A DNA stretch of 64,000 nt from UBA4408 sp002389785 (GTDB lineage: Bacteria > Bacteroidota > Bacteroidia > UBA4408): assembly GCA_035438985.1 (NCBI GenBank), contig DAORJK010000002.1, positions 62,001 to 126,000 of the forward strand, in the 5' to 3' direction. Both the position numbers and the translations under genes were made by a program. The notes beneath the pieces are model-generated. The model was not told where the DNA came from. It saw nothing but the letters and a program-made list of their open reading frames with translations, and did no database searches. Positions 8,383 to 16,982 of the stretch are shown piece after piece. The number at the start of each line of letters is the position of its first letter. The first letter of the stretch is position 1.

Positions 8383-11300
8383 ATGAAAAAGATAGTTTAT
8401 AGCCTTTTATTTTTAGTAGTTTTTGCATCTTCCTCTTTTGCACAACTTGCAAATTGGTCAACCGGGAATAATGCTGCGTATACCAATTTCCCGGTGAATG
8501 TTTCCGGCCAGATTAATGGCTTTTGCCGAATTAGTCAAATGAAATTTCATGCCAGTGATCCCAACAAAATGTATGCAGTTACAGGAGAAGGAGGTTTTTT
8601 TAGTACGAGTGATGGAGGTGCAAATTGGACTGTTAGACCCGGCACTGAAAATCTTACCGGTGGTTGCGCTTCGCTGTGTATTGATTATACAAATGACCAA
8701 GTAATTTATTTAGGATCAGGCGATGCAAATTATTATTCAAACGGACAAGGAATTTATAAATCTACCAATGGTGGAACAAGTTTCACTGCGACCAGTCTTA
8801 CCAATTGCTTGGTTATTGAAATACTGCAGGATCCTTCTAATCCGGCAACATTCGTGGCAGCAACCAACAAAGGAATTTATAAATCAATTAATAATGGCTC
8901 AACTTGGACTTCTTCAACTTTGACTAACATTCAGTTTTGTGATTTGGTTCGGAATGCCGCAACTAATTCAAGTACACTTTATGCTTGCACCCGCGAAAAC
9001 TCTAGCCGCTTTTTTCGTTCGACTGATTTTGGTAGTACCTGGACACAAATTACTTCAGGAATTACCACAGCTGTTAATTTTATTCAAGCAGGTGGTAGAA
9101 TTGGTGTAACTCCTGCCGATCCCAATGTGGTTTATTTTGAAGCAATTGGTGGTGGTGGTATAGTACACAAATCAATTGATGGCGGTTTAAATTTTACAGT
9201 GAGTAAACCCGAAGGAACTGGAACCCTTGCTGCGCCTTACATTACCTTTTATGATTACAATAACGCGAATACACTTACCGGGCAAGGAAATTACAATAAC
9301 GCTATTTGTGTAGATGCAACCGATCCCTCCAAGTTATGGATACAAGCACACAACACTTGGCTATCAACAGATAATGGAGTTACTTGGACTGAAATTACTC
9401 ATTGGTCAACCAAAGTACATACCGATATGCATCAATTGACTCAAAGCCCTTTTAATTCATCCAAATTATATAGCTGTAACGATGGAGGTGTATGGTTAAG
9501 CACAGATGGAGGTAATAATTGGAATCCTACAAGCAATGGACTTTACGCTTATGAAATTTATAATAATTGCGGGAAAAGTAGTAACACCGATCGAAACTAT
9601 ATAGCCCTTGGTACACAAGATAATGGTAGAGTTTTTAGAAATGCAATTGGCTTTTTTACTGATCGTGGAGGAGACGATACTCGTCAAAAAGAATTTGATT
9701 ATTTACCCAATGGTGGATTTTATTATGAAAAAACTCAGCTTAATCGCAAGTCTGTAAGTACCGGATCAACTTCTTCTGCTGGATTTACAACCAGTGGTAA
9801 TTATTGGGAATACCTTGCTTTTAACAGGTCGAACACCAATTTGGGTTTTATGTGGTTTACTGATAATAATTTATACCGCTCTACAAATTTATCCAATGCA
9901 ACACCAACTTGGACTTCTGTATTTACGTTTACAGCACCGGTAACTGCTATGCATAGCTGTATAGCCGATCCTACCAGACTTTATGTAATCACCAACGATG
10001 CTAAAATCCAAGTTTGCTCTAACGCCTTAGATGTAACACCTACCTTTTCTACCTTTAATTTACCTTCAGCTTCAGGTACTTTGGCCAGCATTGCCGCAAT
10101 TGCTAACGATGCCAATAAGGTGTATATTTCTATAAACAATAAAGTGTATTATTCAAGTAATGGAGGCGCAACTTGGACTGATATAACCTACAATCTTCCC
10201 AATGTAAATCATCGAAAAGTTTTAGCTGAGGAATTTGGAGGAAGCCAAGAACTCGTATTTATAGCAACCAACAACGCTGTGTATTATAAGAAAGCCGGAC
10301 AAGTTACATGGACCAATTACAGCACCAATTTGCCAAGCCGTAGAGCTCCCACTAACTTTACCATGTTCGATGATGGATCGAATCAAGCTGCTATTCGATT
10401 TTATACCTATGGTCGCGGAGTTTGGGAAACACCTTTTTCAAATCTGCGCGCTGTAAACGCACAAATAGCTGTAACTGCTGAAGCAAATCCCGATTGTAAT
10501 ACCCATACAGTTAGCTATGGGGATGCATCATTAGGCAATATTGTTTCTTATGCTTGGACTTTCGCTGGAGGAACACCGTCTACCTCTAACTTACCCAATC
10601 CTACGGTTAGTTATAGTTCAAACGGAAGCTACAATGTTACATTAGTTGTAACAGATGCAGAAAGCAATACCTCGTCTCAAACGATTTCAAAAAGTGTACA
10701 ACTAATTCCGGTAATTAAACCTGCTGTAACCATTAATCCCAACCCTCCTGCAGCAACTTTTTGTGCAGGCGGTGCAGTAAATTTAACTGCAAGTGGTGGA
10801 GCTTCTCCAAGTTTTGTAGAGCTCGGAACCGGAACAACCGCTTCAGTAGGAAATTCATCCAGCAGCACCTTAGGACCTAATCCATTGCAAAATTGGTATG
10901 GTGGTTCAAAGCAGCTCATGTTGTTTACACAAGTTGAATTAAACAATCTTGGTTTAACTACTGGAGCGCAAATTTCATCTATTGCTGTAAATATGCCAGC
11001 TGCAATAACTGCATATGTGTTGCAAAATTTACAAGTAAAGGTTCAAAATACTACTTTAACTTCACTGAGTGCTTTTGTAACAAGTGGTTGGACCGTTGTT
11101 AGAAATCCTGCGAATTACACTTTAACTGGTACAGGTTGGAATACGATTGCTTTTAATTCGAATTACACCTGGGACGGTATTAGCAATTTATTAATTGAAG
11201 TAAATTATTCAAATAATAATGGAGGTTCATCCGGCAACACTGCACTTTATGGTGCTACCACCAATATAAGCACTCTCCTGTATAGAGCCGATAATGTTAG

Positions 11301-14300
11301 TGCTACAGCTGTTGATACTTATAGCGGTACACCAACTTACAGTTACAATTTTAGAAACAATGTTCGTTTTGGTTTAGCGAATATTTCAACTACTTATAAT
11401 TGGTCCCCAACAACGGGTCTAAATTCTTCAACCGGTGCAATTGTTGCTGCTAACCCAACTGCAACAACTACCTATACTGTTAGTGCTAACTCAGCAGGTA
11501 CATGCCCGGTAAATTCTACACAATTGGTAAGCTTATTAAATTACCCTATTACTGCAAGTGCCGGAGCAAATGGAGGCATAACACCAAGTGGAACTACGAA
11601 TGTTGATTGTGGATTAAACCAGGTTTATTCAATTGTTCCAAACGGAGGTTTCGTTATTCAAGATGTACTAGTGGATGGAGTTTCGCAAGGAGCGATATCG
11701 AATTATACATTTACCAATGTAACTGCCGCACATACCATAAGTGCAACTTTTACTGTTGGCAGCAATAGTATTATTGCCAGCGCCGGAGCTAATGGAACCA
11801 TTACTCCTAGTGGAACAGTTAGTGTTGCGCTAGGTGGAAATCAAACTTTTTTAATTAGCCCCAACCCTTGTTATCAAATTGCCGATGTACTTGTAGATGG
11901 TGTTTCACAAGGGGCGATTTCATCTTACACTTTTACAAATGTAACTGCTGCTCACACCATCAGCGCAAGCTTTAGCCAGCTTACTTACGGAATAACTGCA
12001 AGTGCAGGAAGCAATGGTAGTATCAGTCCCAACGGTATGACTACAGTGAATTGTGGAGCTAATTTAACTTACACCATTACACCAAATTCATGTTACCAAA
12101 TTTTGGATGTACTTGTGGATGGAATTTCACAAGGAGCGATTTCATCTTACACTTTTACAAATGTAACTGCTGCACACACCATCAGCGCAAGCTTTAGCCA
12201 GCTTACCTACGGTATAACTGCAAGTGCAGGAAGCAATGGTAGTATCAGTCCCAACGGTTTGACTACAGTGAATTGTGGAGCTAATTTAACTTACACCATT
12301 ACACCAAATTCATGTTACCAAATTTTGGATGTACTTGTGGATGGTGTTTCACAAGGGGCGATTTCATCTTACACATTTACTAATGTAGCTGCTGCTCACA
12401 CCATCAGCGCAAGCTTTAGCCAGCTTACTTATGGTATAACTGCAAGTGCAGGTAGCAATGGAAGTATTAGTCCCAACGGTTTGACTACAGTGAATTGTGG
12501 AGCTAATTTAACTTACAGCATTGCACCAAATTCATGTTACCAAATTTTAGATGTACTTGTGGATGGTGTTTCACAAGGAGCGATTTCATCTTACACTTTT
12601 ACTAATGTAACTGCTGCACACACCATCAGCGCAAGCTTTAGCCAGCTTACGTACGGAATAACTGCAAGTGCAGGAAGCAATGGTAGTATTAGTCCGAATG
12701 GATTAACAACTGTGAATTGTGGGGCTAATCAAAGCTATACCATTCAAGCTAATTTGGGCTATACCATTCAAGATGTAATTGTAGATGGAATATCGCAAGG
12801 TGCAATTGCAACCTATACTTTTACTAATGTTACAGCTTCACATACCATAAGTGCAGTATTTAACTCAGCAGCGCTTTCTATTACCGCAACGGCTGGCGCA
12901 AATGGCAGTATTTCACCAAGTGGAGTTCAAGTTGTTACCTCCGGCTCTAATTTGCAATTTACCATTCAAGCAAATACATGTTATCAAATTTCGGAAGTGT
13001 TAGTAGATGGAATTTCACAAGGTGCAATAAGCACTTATACATTTACAAATATTAGCACATCTCATACAATTACTGCAAGTTTTACTCCGGTTACTTTTGC
13101 AATTACTGCAAGTTCTGGAGCTAATGGTTCTGTCACGCCTTCTGGCACTTCAATGGTAAATTGTGGATCAAATACAACGTATAGCATTACACCTAATGGT
13201 GGATTTGCTATACAAAGTGTGTTGGTCGATGGTATTTCACAAGGATCCATCTCATCCTACACTTTTACAAATGTAAACACAACGCATACCATTAGTGCTA
13301 CCTTTGTATCCGGAATACCGGCCACATCTTTAACACCGGCATCCTGCAACAGCACTGTAAGTAGCATGTACGATCAAATTTATTGTACACCGGTTGCAGG
13401 AGCTAGCAATTATCGTTATAAAGTTGAAAACACTACACTTGGTTTTAACAGTGTTTTTGAACGCAATTCAAGCTTAACAGATTTTCGCATGAATTGGGCT
13501 CCAGGTGTTCAATACGCTACCACTTATACAGTTTCTGTTGCAGCTAAAGTCAATGGTAATTGGGGAGCTTATGGTGCCAGTTGTACTGTAACAATAGGTC
13601 CGTTTCCAACCACCCACCTTTCGCCTGCCTCTTGCAATTCAACACTCAGCGGTATGTCGGATCCATTTACTTGTGTAGCAGTGAACGGAGCTACCGATTA
13701 TCAATATCGTATAAGCAATACTGCTTTAAGTTACAGTGTTGAAGTAAAACGTAACAGCACGCTCAATGATTACCGATTATCGTGGTTACCTGCAGCATCA
13801 GGAGCGCAATATGCTACCACCTATAACGTTGAGGTACGTGCTTTTGTAGGTGGTGTTTGGGGTAATTATGGAAGCATTTGTCAATTAACAACTCCGCCTG
13901 TTCCACTGACCAAATTACAACCTGCGTACTGTGCGAATTATGCATTGCCTAGCTTTTCGAGTGTTGTAAATTGTGTTTCAATTGCCGGGGCAAGTAATTA
14001 CCGCTACCACATTACAGGACCGGCATCTTATAATAAAACATTTACTAGAAATTCACCCTTAAATGATTGGCGTTTTTCATGGACGTTGGCTTGTTGCGGT
14101 CAACAAAACATGCTTCCCAATTCAACCTATATTGTAGAAGTAGCTTATTATATTAATGGAGTTTGGAGTGCATATGGAGCACCCTGTACAGTTGTTACCG
14201 GCACATCGGTACCACGTTTTTCGTATGATGCATTAAATCCGGAAGTAACGGTTGAAGCAAAAGAAGCAGGACTAAGAATTTATCCTAATCCGGTTTCTAT

Positions 14301-14526
14301 TTCTGAACCGGTAATGCTCGAAATTCATCCGGGAAGTGATGAAACTACAACGATTGATATAGCCATTTATTCAATGATTGGTGAACGAATATTTGCTAAT
14401 AAATTACAATGCAATTCATCTGAATCGTGCATGGTAGAGCCGAAAATGCAATTCGCTTCAGGCGTTTATATTGCAGAAGCAATTATTAGAGGTACACCTT
14501 ACAGAACACGTTTCGTTGTAAAATAA
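8383..14526 (+). CDS. Giant T9SS cargo: BNR/sortilin-like, PKD, InlB-B-type repeats
   Basis: This 2047-aa secreted protein has these parts in order. A signal peptide (1-20). A beta-propeller region with many BNR/Asp-box-like motifs such as SDGGANWT, TNGGTSFT and SNGGATWT (about 25-690). A PKD domain near 697-790. An Ig/CHU-like region (about 790-1050). Eight repeats of exactly 74 residues (1056-1647) resembling the divergent InlB B-repeat family. Three FN3-like repeats with LTPASCNST-type starts (about 1648-1945). A C-terminal type A T9SS sorting domain from about 1963 (LRIYPNPVS, ending RTRFVVK). It should be exported through the outer membrane by T9SS and held at, or released from, the cell surface, with a likely adhesive role. 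No catalytic motif was identified. Confidence 0.88.
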   Translation: MKKIVYSLLFLVVFASSSFAQLANWSTGNNAAYTNFPVNVSGQINGFCRISQMKFHASDPNKMYAVTGEGGFFSTSDGGANWTVRPGTENLTGGCASLCIDYTNDQVIYLGSGDANYYSNGQGIYKSTNGGTSFTATSLTNCLVIEILQDPSNPATFVAATNKGIYKSINNGSTWTSSTLTNIQFCDLVRNAATNSSTLYACTRENSSRFFRSTDFGSTWTQITSGITTAVNFIQAGGRIGVTPADPNVVYFEAIGGGGIVHKSIDGGLNFTVSKPEGTGTLAAPYITFYDYNNANTLTGQGNYNNAICVDATDPSKLWIQAHNTWLSTDNGVTWTEITHWSTKVHTDMHQLTQSPFNSSKLYSCNDGGVWLSTDGGNNWNPTSNGLYAYEIYNNCGKSSNTDRNYIALGTQDNGRVFRNAIGFFTDRGGDDTRQKEFDYLPNGGFYYEKTQLNRKSVSTGSTSSAGFTTSGNYWEYLAFNRSNTNLGFMWFTDNNLYRSTNLSNATPTWTSVFTFTAPVTAMHSCIADPTRLYVITNDAKIQVCSNALDVTPTFSTFNLPSASGTLASIAAIANDANKVYISINNKVYYSSNGGATWTDITYNLPNVNHRKVLAEEFGGSQELVFIATNNAVYYKKAGQVTWTNYSTNLPSRRAPTNFTMFDDGSNQAAIRFYTYGRGVWETPFSNLRAVNAQIAVTAEANPDCNTHTVSYGDASLGNIVSYAWTFAGGTPSTSNLPNPTVSYSSNGSYNVTLVVTDAESNTSSQTISKSVQLIPVIKPAVTINPNPPAATFCAGGAVNLTASGGASPSFVELGTGTTASVGNSSSSTLGPNPLQNWYGGSKQLMLFTQVELNNLGLTTGAQISSIAVNMPAAITAYVLQNLQVKVQNTTLTSLSAFVTSGWTVVRNPANYTLTGTGWNTIAFNSNYTWDGISNLLIEVNYSNNNGGSSGNTALYGATTNISTLLYRADNVSATAVDTYSGTPTYSYNFRNNVRFGLANISTTYNWSPTTGLNSSTGAIVAANPTATTTYTVSANSAGTCPVNSTQLVSLLNYPITASAGANGGITPSGTTNVDCGLNQVYSIVPNGGFVIQDVLVDGVSQGAISNYTFTNVTAAHTISATFTVGSNSIIASAGANGTITPSGTVSVALGGNQTFLISPNPCYQIADVLVDGVSQGAISSYTFTNVTAAHTISASFSQLTYGITASAGSNGSISPNGMTTVNCGANLTYTITPNSCYQILDVLVDGISQGAISSYTFTNVTAAHTISASFSQLTYGITASAGSNGSISPNGLTTVNCGANLTYTITPNSCYQILDVLVDGVSQGAISSYTFTNVAAAHTISASFSQLTYGITASAGSNGSISPNGLTTVNCGANLTYSIAPNSCYQILDVLVDGVSQGAISSYTFTNVTAAHTISASFSQLTYGITASAGSNGSISPNGLTTVNCGANQSYTIQANLGYTIQDVIVDGISQGAIATYTFTNVTASHTISAVFNSAALSITATAGANGSISPSGVQVVTSGSNLQFTIQANTCYQISEVLVDGISQGAISTYTFTNISTSHTITASFTPVTFAITASSGANGSVTPSGTSMVNCGSNTTYSITPNGGFAIQSVLVDGISQGSISSYTFTNVNTTHTISATFVSGIPATSLTPASCNSTVSSMYDQIYCTPVAGASNYRYKVENTTLGFNSVFERNSSLTDFRMNWAPGVQYATTYTVSVAAKVNGNWGAYGASCTVTIGPFPTTHLSPASCNSTLSGMSDPFTCVAVNGATDYQYRISNTALSYSVEVKRNSTLNDYRLSWLPAASGAQYATTYNVEVRAFVGGVWGNYGSICQLTTPPVPLTKLQPAYCANYALPSFSSVVNCVSIAGASNYRYHITGPASYNKTFTRNSPLNDWRFSWTLACCGQQNMLPNSTYIVEVAYYINGVWSAYGAPCTVVTGTSVPRFSYDALNPEVTVEAKEAGLRIYPNPVSISEPVMLEIHPGSDETTTIDIAIYSMIGERIFANKLQCNSSESCMVEPKMQFASGVYIAEAIIRGTPYRTRFVVK
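11548..13323 (+). repeat. Eight tandem 222-bp in-frame repeats
   Basis: Units start at 11548, 11770, 11992, 12214, 12436, 12658, 12880 and 13102, each exactly 222 bp (74 aa). Each begins ITASAGxNGSISPxG and carries DVLVDGxSQGAI and SYTFTNVTAAHTISASF. The units from 11992 to 12879 are nearly identical at the base level, while the first two and last two have diverged. This indicates recent amplification of the central copies and a likely site of copy-number change. Confidence 0.92.
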
Positions 14527-14543
14527 AGTATTCCTTTACAAAT

Positions 14544-14581
14544 AACGGGCAATGGTTTCATCAATAACCATTGCCCGTTTT
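14544..14581 (+). terminator. Rho-independent terminator of the giant T9SS gene
   Basis: A perfect 14-bp stem, AACGGGCAATGGTT paired with AACCATTGCCCGTT across an 8-base loop, is followed by a short T stretch. It lies 18 bp after the stop codon. Confidence 0.85.
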
Positions 14582-14624
14582 AGTTAATACTGCAAAAATC
14601 AGAGAAAATAGTCAGGTCTAATTT

Positions 14625-14632
14625 TATCTTTG
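14625..14632 (+). promoter_or_regulatory. -7 element of the proline dehydrogenase gene
   Basis: TATCTTTG matches TAnnTTTG, 18 bp before the ATG at 14650. No TTG lies at the normal -33 distance. Confidence 0.5.
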
Positions 14633-14649
14633 TGTTTTAAATTATATGT

Positions 14650-15816
14650 ATGGTTTCATTTGACAATACTGAAAATGCATTTTCAGGGAAAAAGAATTCT
14701 GATTTGAATCGTTCCTATTGGCTTTTTAATATGGTAAGCAGGCCTTGGATGGTGAATATAGGAGAAATGCTTACCGAATGGTCAATTGCCATGCGATTAC
14801 CCATTACCGGAGCTGTAAAAGCTACTATTTTCAAACAATTTTGTGGTGGTGAAACGATAGAAGAGTGTACTAAAACTATTGCCGAATTGGGCAAGTACAA
14901 CATTGGAACCATACTCGATTACTCGGTTGAAGGGAAGGAAAGTGAAGCCGACTTTAATGCAACCACACGCGAAACCATTGCTACGATTCAAAGAGCAAAA
15001 AATGAAAAAAATATTCCTTTCAGTGTCTTTAAAGTTACCGGACTTGCACGATTCGCACTGCTCGAAAAATGTAGCACTGGAGCTGCTTTAACAGCTGAAG
15101 AAGAATTGGAATTCACCAAAGTTCACCAGCGCGTAAACAGTATTTGTGAAGCAGCCTTTCAAGCAGGTGTACCAGTATTTATAGATGCAGAAGAAAGCTG
15201 GATTCAAGTTGCGATTGATGGTTTGGCGAATGAAATGATGGAAAAGTTTAACAAACAGCGTGCGATTGTTTACAATACCTATCAGTTGTATCGTCACGAC
15301 CGATTGGATTTTTTAAAAGCTTCTTTTGCCGATGCCGAAAAGAAAAATTACTTTTTGGGAGCGAAACTAGTTCGTGGAGCATACATGGAGAAAGAACGTG
15401 AACGAGCAGCAAACAAAGGATATGCTTCTCCAATTCAGGAAACAAAGGCTGCAACCGACAATGATTACAATGCTGCTTTAGAATTTTGTGTTACGCATAG
15501 TAAGCGCATCGCTTTTTGTGCCGGTACTCACAACGAACAAAGCTCAATGTATCTTACTGAGTTGATGAAACAGCATTCCCTCAATTTAAACGATAAGCAC
15601 ATTTATTTTTCTCAATTGCTTGGTATGAGTGATCATATCAGTTATAATCTATCTAAAGCCGGATATAATGTGGCCAAGTATGTGCCTTATGGTCCTGTAA
15701 AAGAAGTTTTACCGTATTTAATTCGCCGTGCACGCGAAAATACTTCAGTAAAGGGACAAACTGGTCGTGAGTTAAGTTTGATTATTAAGGAGAGAAAAAG
15801 AAGAAAGGGGATTTGA
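14650..15816 (+). CDS. Proline dehydrogenase
   Basis: This FAD enzyme oxidises L-proline to pyrroline-5-carboxylate, the first step of proline catabolism, passing electrons to the membrane quinone pool. The 388-aa protein is the monofunctional type (no P5C dehydrogenase domain). It has the TIM-barrel motifs LVRGAYMEKERERA and IRRARENTS; the RRxxEN end binds the proline carboxylate. It stands alone between two terminators with its own -7 element. An out-of-frame ATG lies 4 bp upstream at 14646, so the in-frame ATG at 14650 is used here. Confidence 0.9.
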   Translation: MVSFDNTENAFSGKKNSDLNRSYWLFNMVSRPWMVNIGEMLTEWSIAMRLPITGAVKATIFKQFCGGETIEECTKTIAELGKYNIGTILDYSVEGKESEADFNATTRETIATIQRAKNEKNIPFSVFKVTGLARFALLEKCSTGAALTAEEELEFTKVHQRVNSICEAAFQAGVPVFIDAEESWIQVAIDGLANEMMEKFNKQRAIVYNTYQLYRHDRLDFLKASFADAEKKNYFLGAKLVRGAYMEKERERAANKGYASPIQETKAATDNDYNAALEFCVTHSKRIAFCAGTHNEQSSMYLTELMKQHSLNLNDKHIYFSQLLGMSDHISYNLSKAGYNVAKYVPYGPVKEVLPYLIRRARENTSVKGQTGRELSLIIKERKRRKGI

Positions 15817-15863
15817 ACAGGTTTAATTTCGAATCATCTTAATAAATACTGCTACAATTAGAA

Positions 15864-15902
15864 ATAAAAAAAGGTGTCGAAAAACTCGACACCTTTTTTT
15901 AT
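15864..15902. terminator. Bidirectional terminator between PRODH and the DUF6089 gene
   Basis: The stem AAGGTGTCGA / TCGACACCTT has a 5-base loop (15871-15895) and is flanked by an A-tract on the left and a T-tract on the right. It can therefore end transcripts arriving from either side of this convergent pair. Confidence 0.88.
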
Positions 15903-15916
15903 GAAAGTAGTATTAT

Positions 15917-16807
15917 TTAAAACTTAGCATTGGTTCGCTTGTGATAATTTGACATACGGTAGTTTATTGTAACAAACATAAACATATAAGAGTCTTTGTA
16001 ATTTGGTTTACCTCTGTCGGTCCCGGTTGCTGTCCAGCTTGGTAAATCGCCCGAGGATGGATCTGCAAAATAGGCTGCTGCATCCCCGCTGTATTCGCGA
16101 ATAGCTTCATTATCGTAATAAACGCCACTCACATCATCAATATAGTCGGTAAAAGTTTTTCGAATTCCGTATTCCAGGCCAATGTTCAAATTTTTAGAGA
16201 GTCCATATCTGAATCCTGCTCCAATTGGCAAGCACAATCCAAAACGTTTGTATTTTTCAGGTTCGCCGGGCAATCCTTGACCTTCTGTACCCAGTTCTTG
16301 TAAGTTGTACCATCTGCCGCGATAATAGCCTTTTGGGTTAAAATGAAATACACCAACGCCAACAAAGCCATACATCTGAAACAAAATATTTTTATACCCA
16401 TGCGCACGTTTAATATCGTATCGATGACCTTCGCGATAAACTGTTAAACCTGATAATTCAGCTTGAGCAGATAGTTCCCAAATGTGCGATTTGAAACTCA
16501 AATTGCGGTAAGCACGTGCCGGGTTTCCGGTTAATTTGTCATTTCCGCTAACTAAACCATAAAATATACCCGCCTTAGCTGAAATATTTGGAGTTAAATA
16601 ATACCGAAAACTAGCTGATACATCCGGTCGTGTGGTTGTAAATTCAATGTCTTTAAAAACGTGAGTACCAACCTGATTGGCACCACCTAAATCACCTAAA
16701 AACTGCGTTGCACCAATCCCAATAGAAATTTCTTTACGGTATCGCTTCCAGGTTTGAGCTTGCGACAAGGATGAAAGCAAAAGAAATAAAAATAAAATTC
16801 GTTTCAA
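15917..16807 (-). CDS. DUF6089 family outer-membrane beta-barrel protein
   Basis: This 296-aa protein has a signal peptide (MKRILFLFLLLSSLSQAQ) and the N-terminal pattern of the DUF6089 group (ISIGIGATQFLGDLGGAN). Amphipathic strands with FRYGLSKNLNIGLEYGIRK and GLVSGND segments suggest an 8- to 10-strand barrel. Members are common in Bacteroidota and usually single-copy; their function is unknown. The gene is convergent with proline dehydrogenase and separated from it by a bidirectional terminator. About 175 bp upstream of it is non-coding. Confidence 0.8.
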   Translation of the reverse strand: MKRILFLFLLLSSLSQAQTWKRYRKEISIGIGATQFLGDLGGANQVGTHVFKDIEFTTTRPDVSASFRYYLTPNISAKAGIFYGLVSGNDKLTGNPARAYRNLSFKSHIWELSAQAELSGLTVYREGHRYDIKRAHGYKNILFQMYGFVGVGVFHFNPKGYYRGRWYNLQELGTEGQGLPGEPEKYKRFGLCLPIGAGFRYGLSKNLNIGLEYGIRKTFTDYIDDVSGVYYDNEAIREYSGDAAAYFADPSSGDLPSWTATGTDRGKPNYKDSYMFMFVTINYRMSNYHKRTNAKF

Positions 16808-16982
16808 TTTTTGGCTGTTTATGGTTATTGGGTGGCTAAAATAGCAATTATTTTTTTATCTAGTTAATCATTACGGTAAACCATTTCATTATTCGATAAA
16901 CTGCAAATTTTGGGGGATGTTTAATGATGTGATCCGAGATGAATGAACAATGCATTTGGATATTTGGTATCGAATCAGTCAC

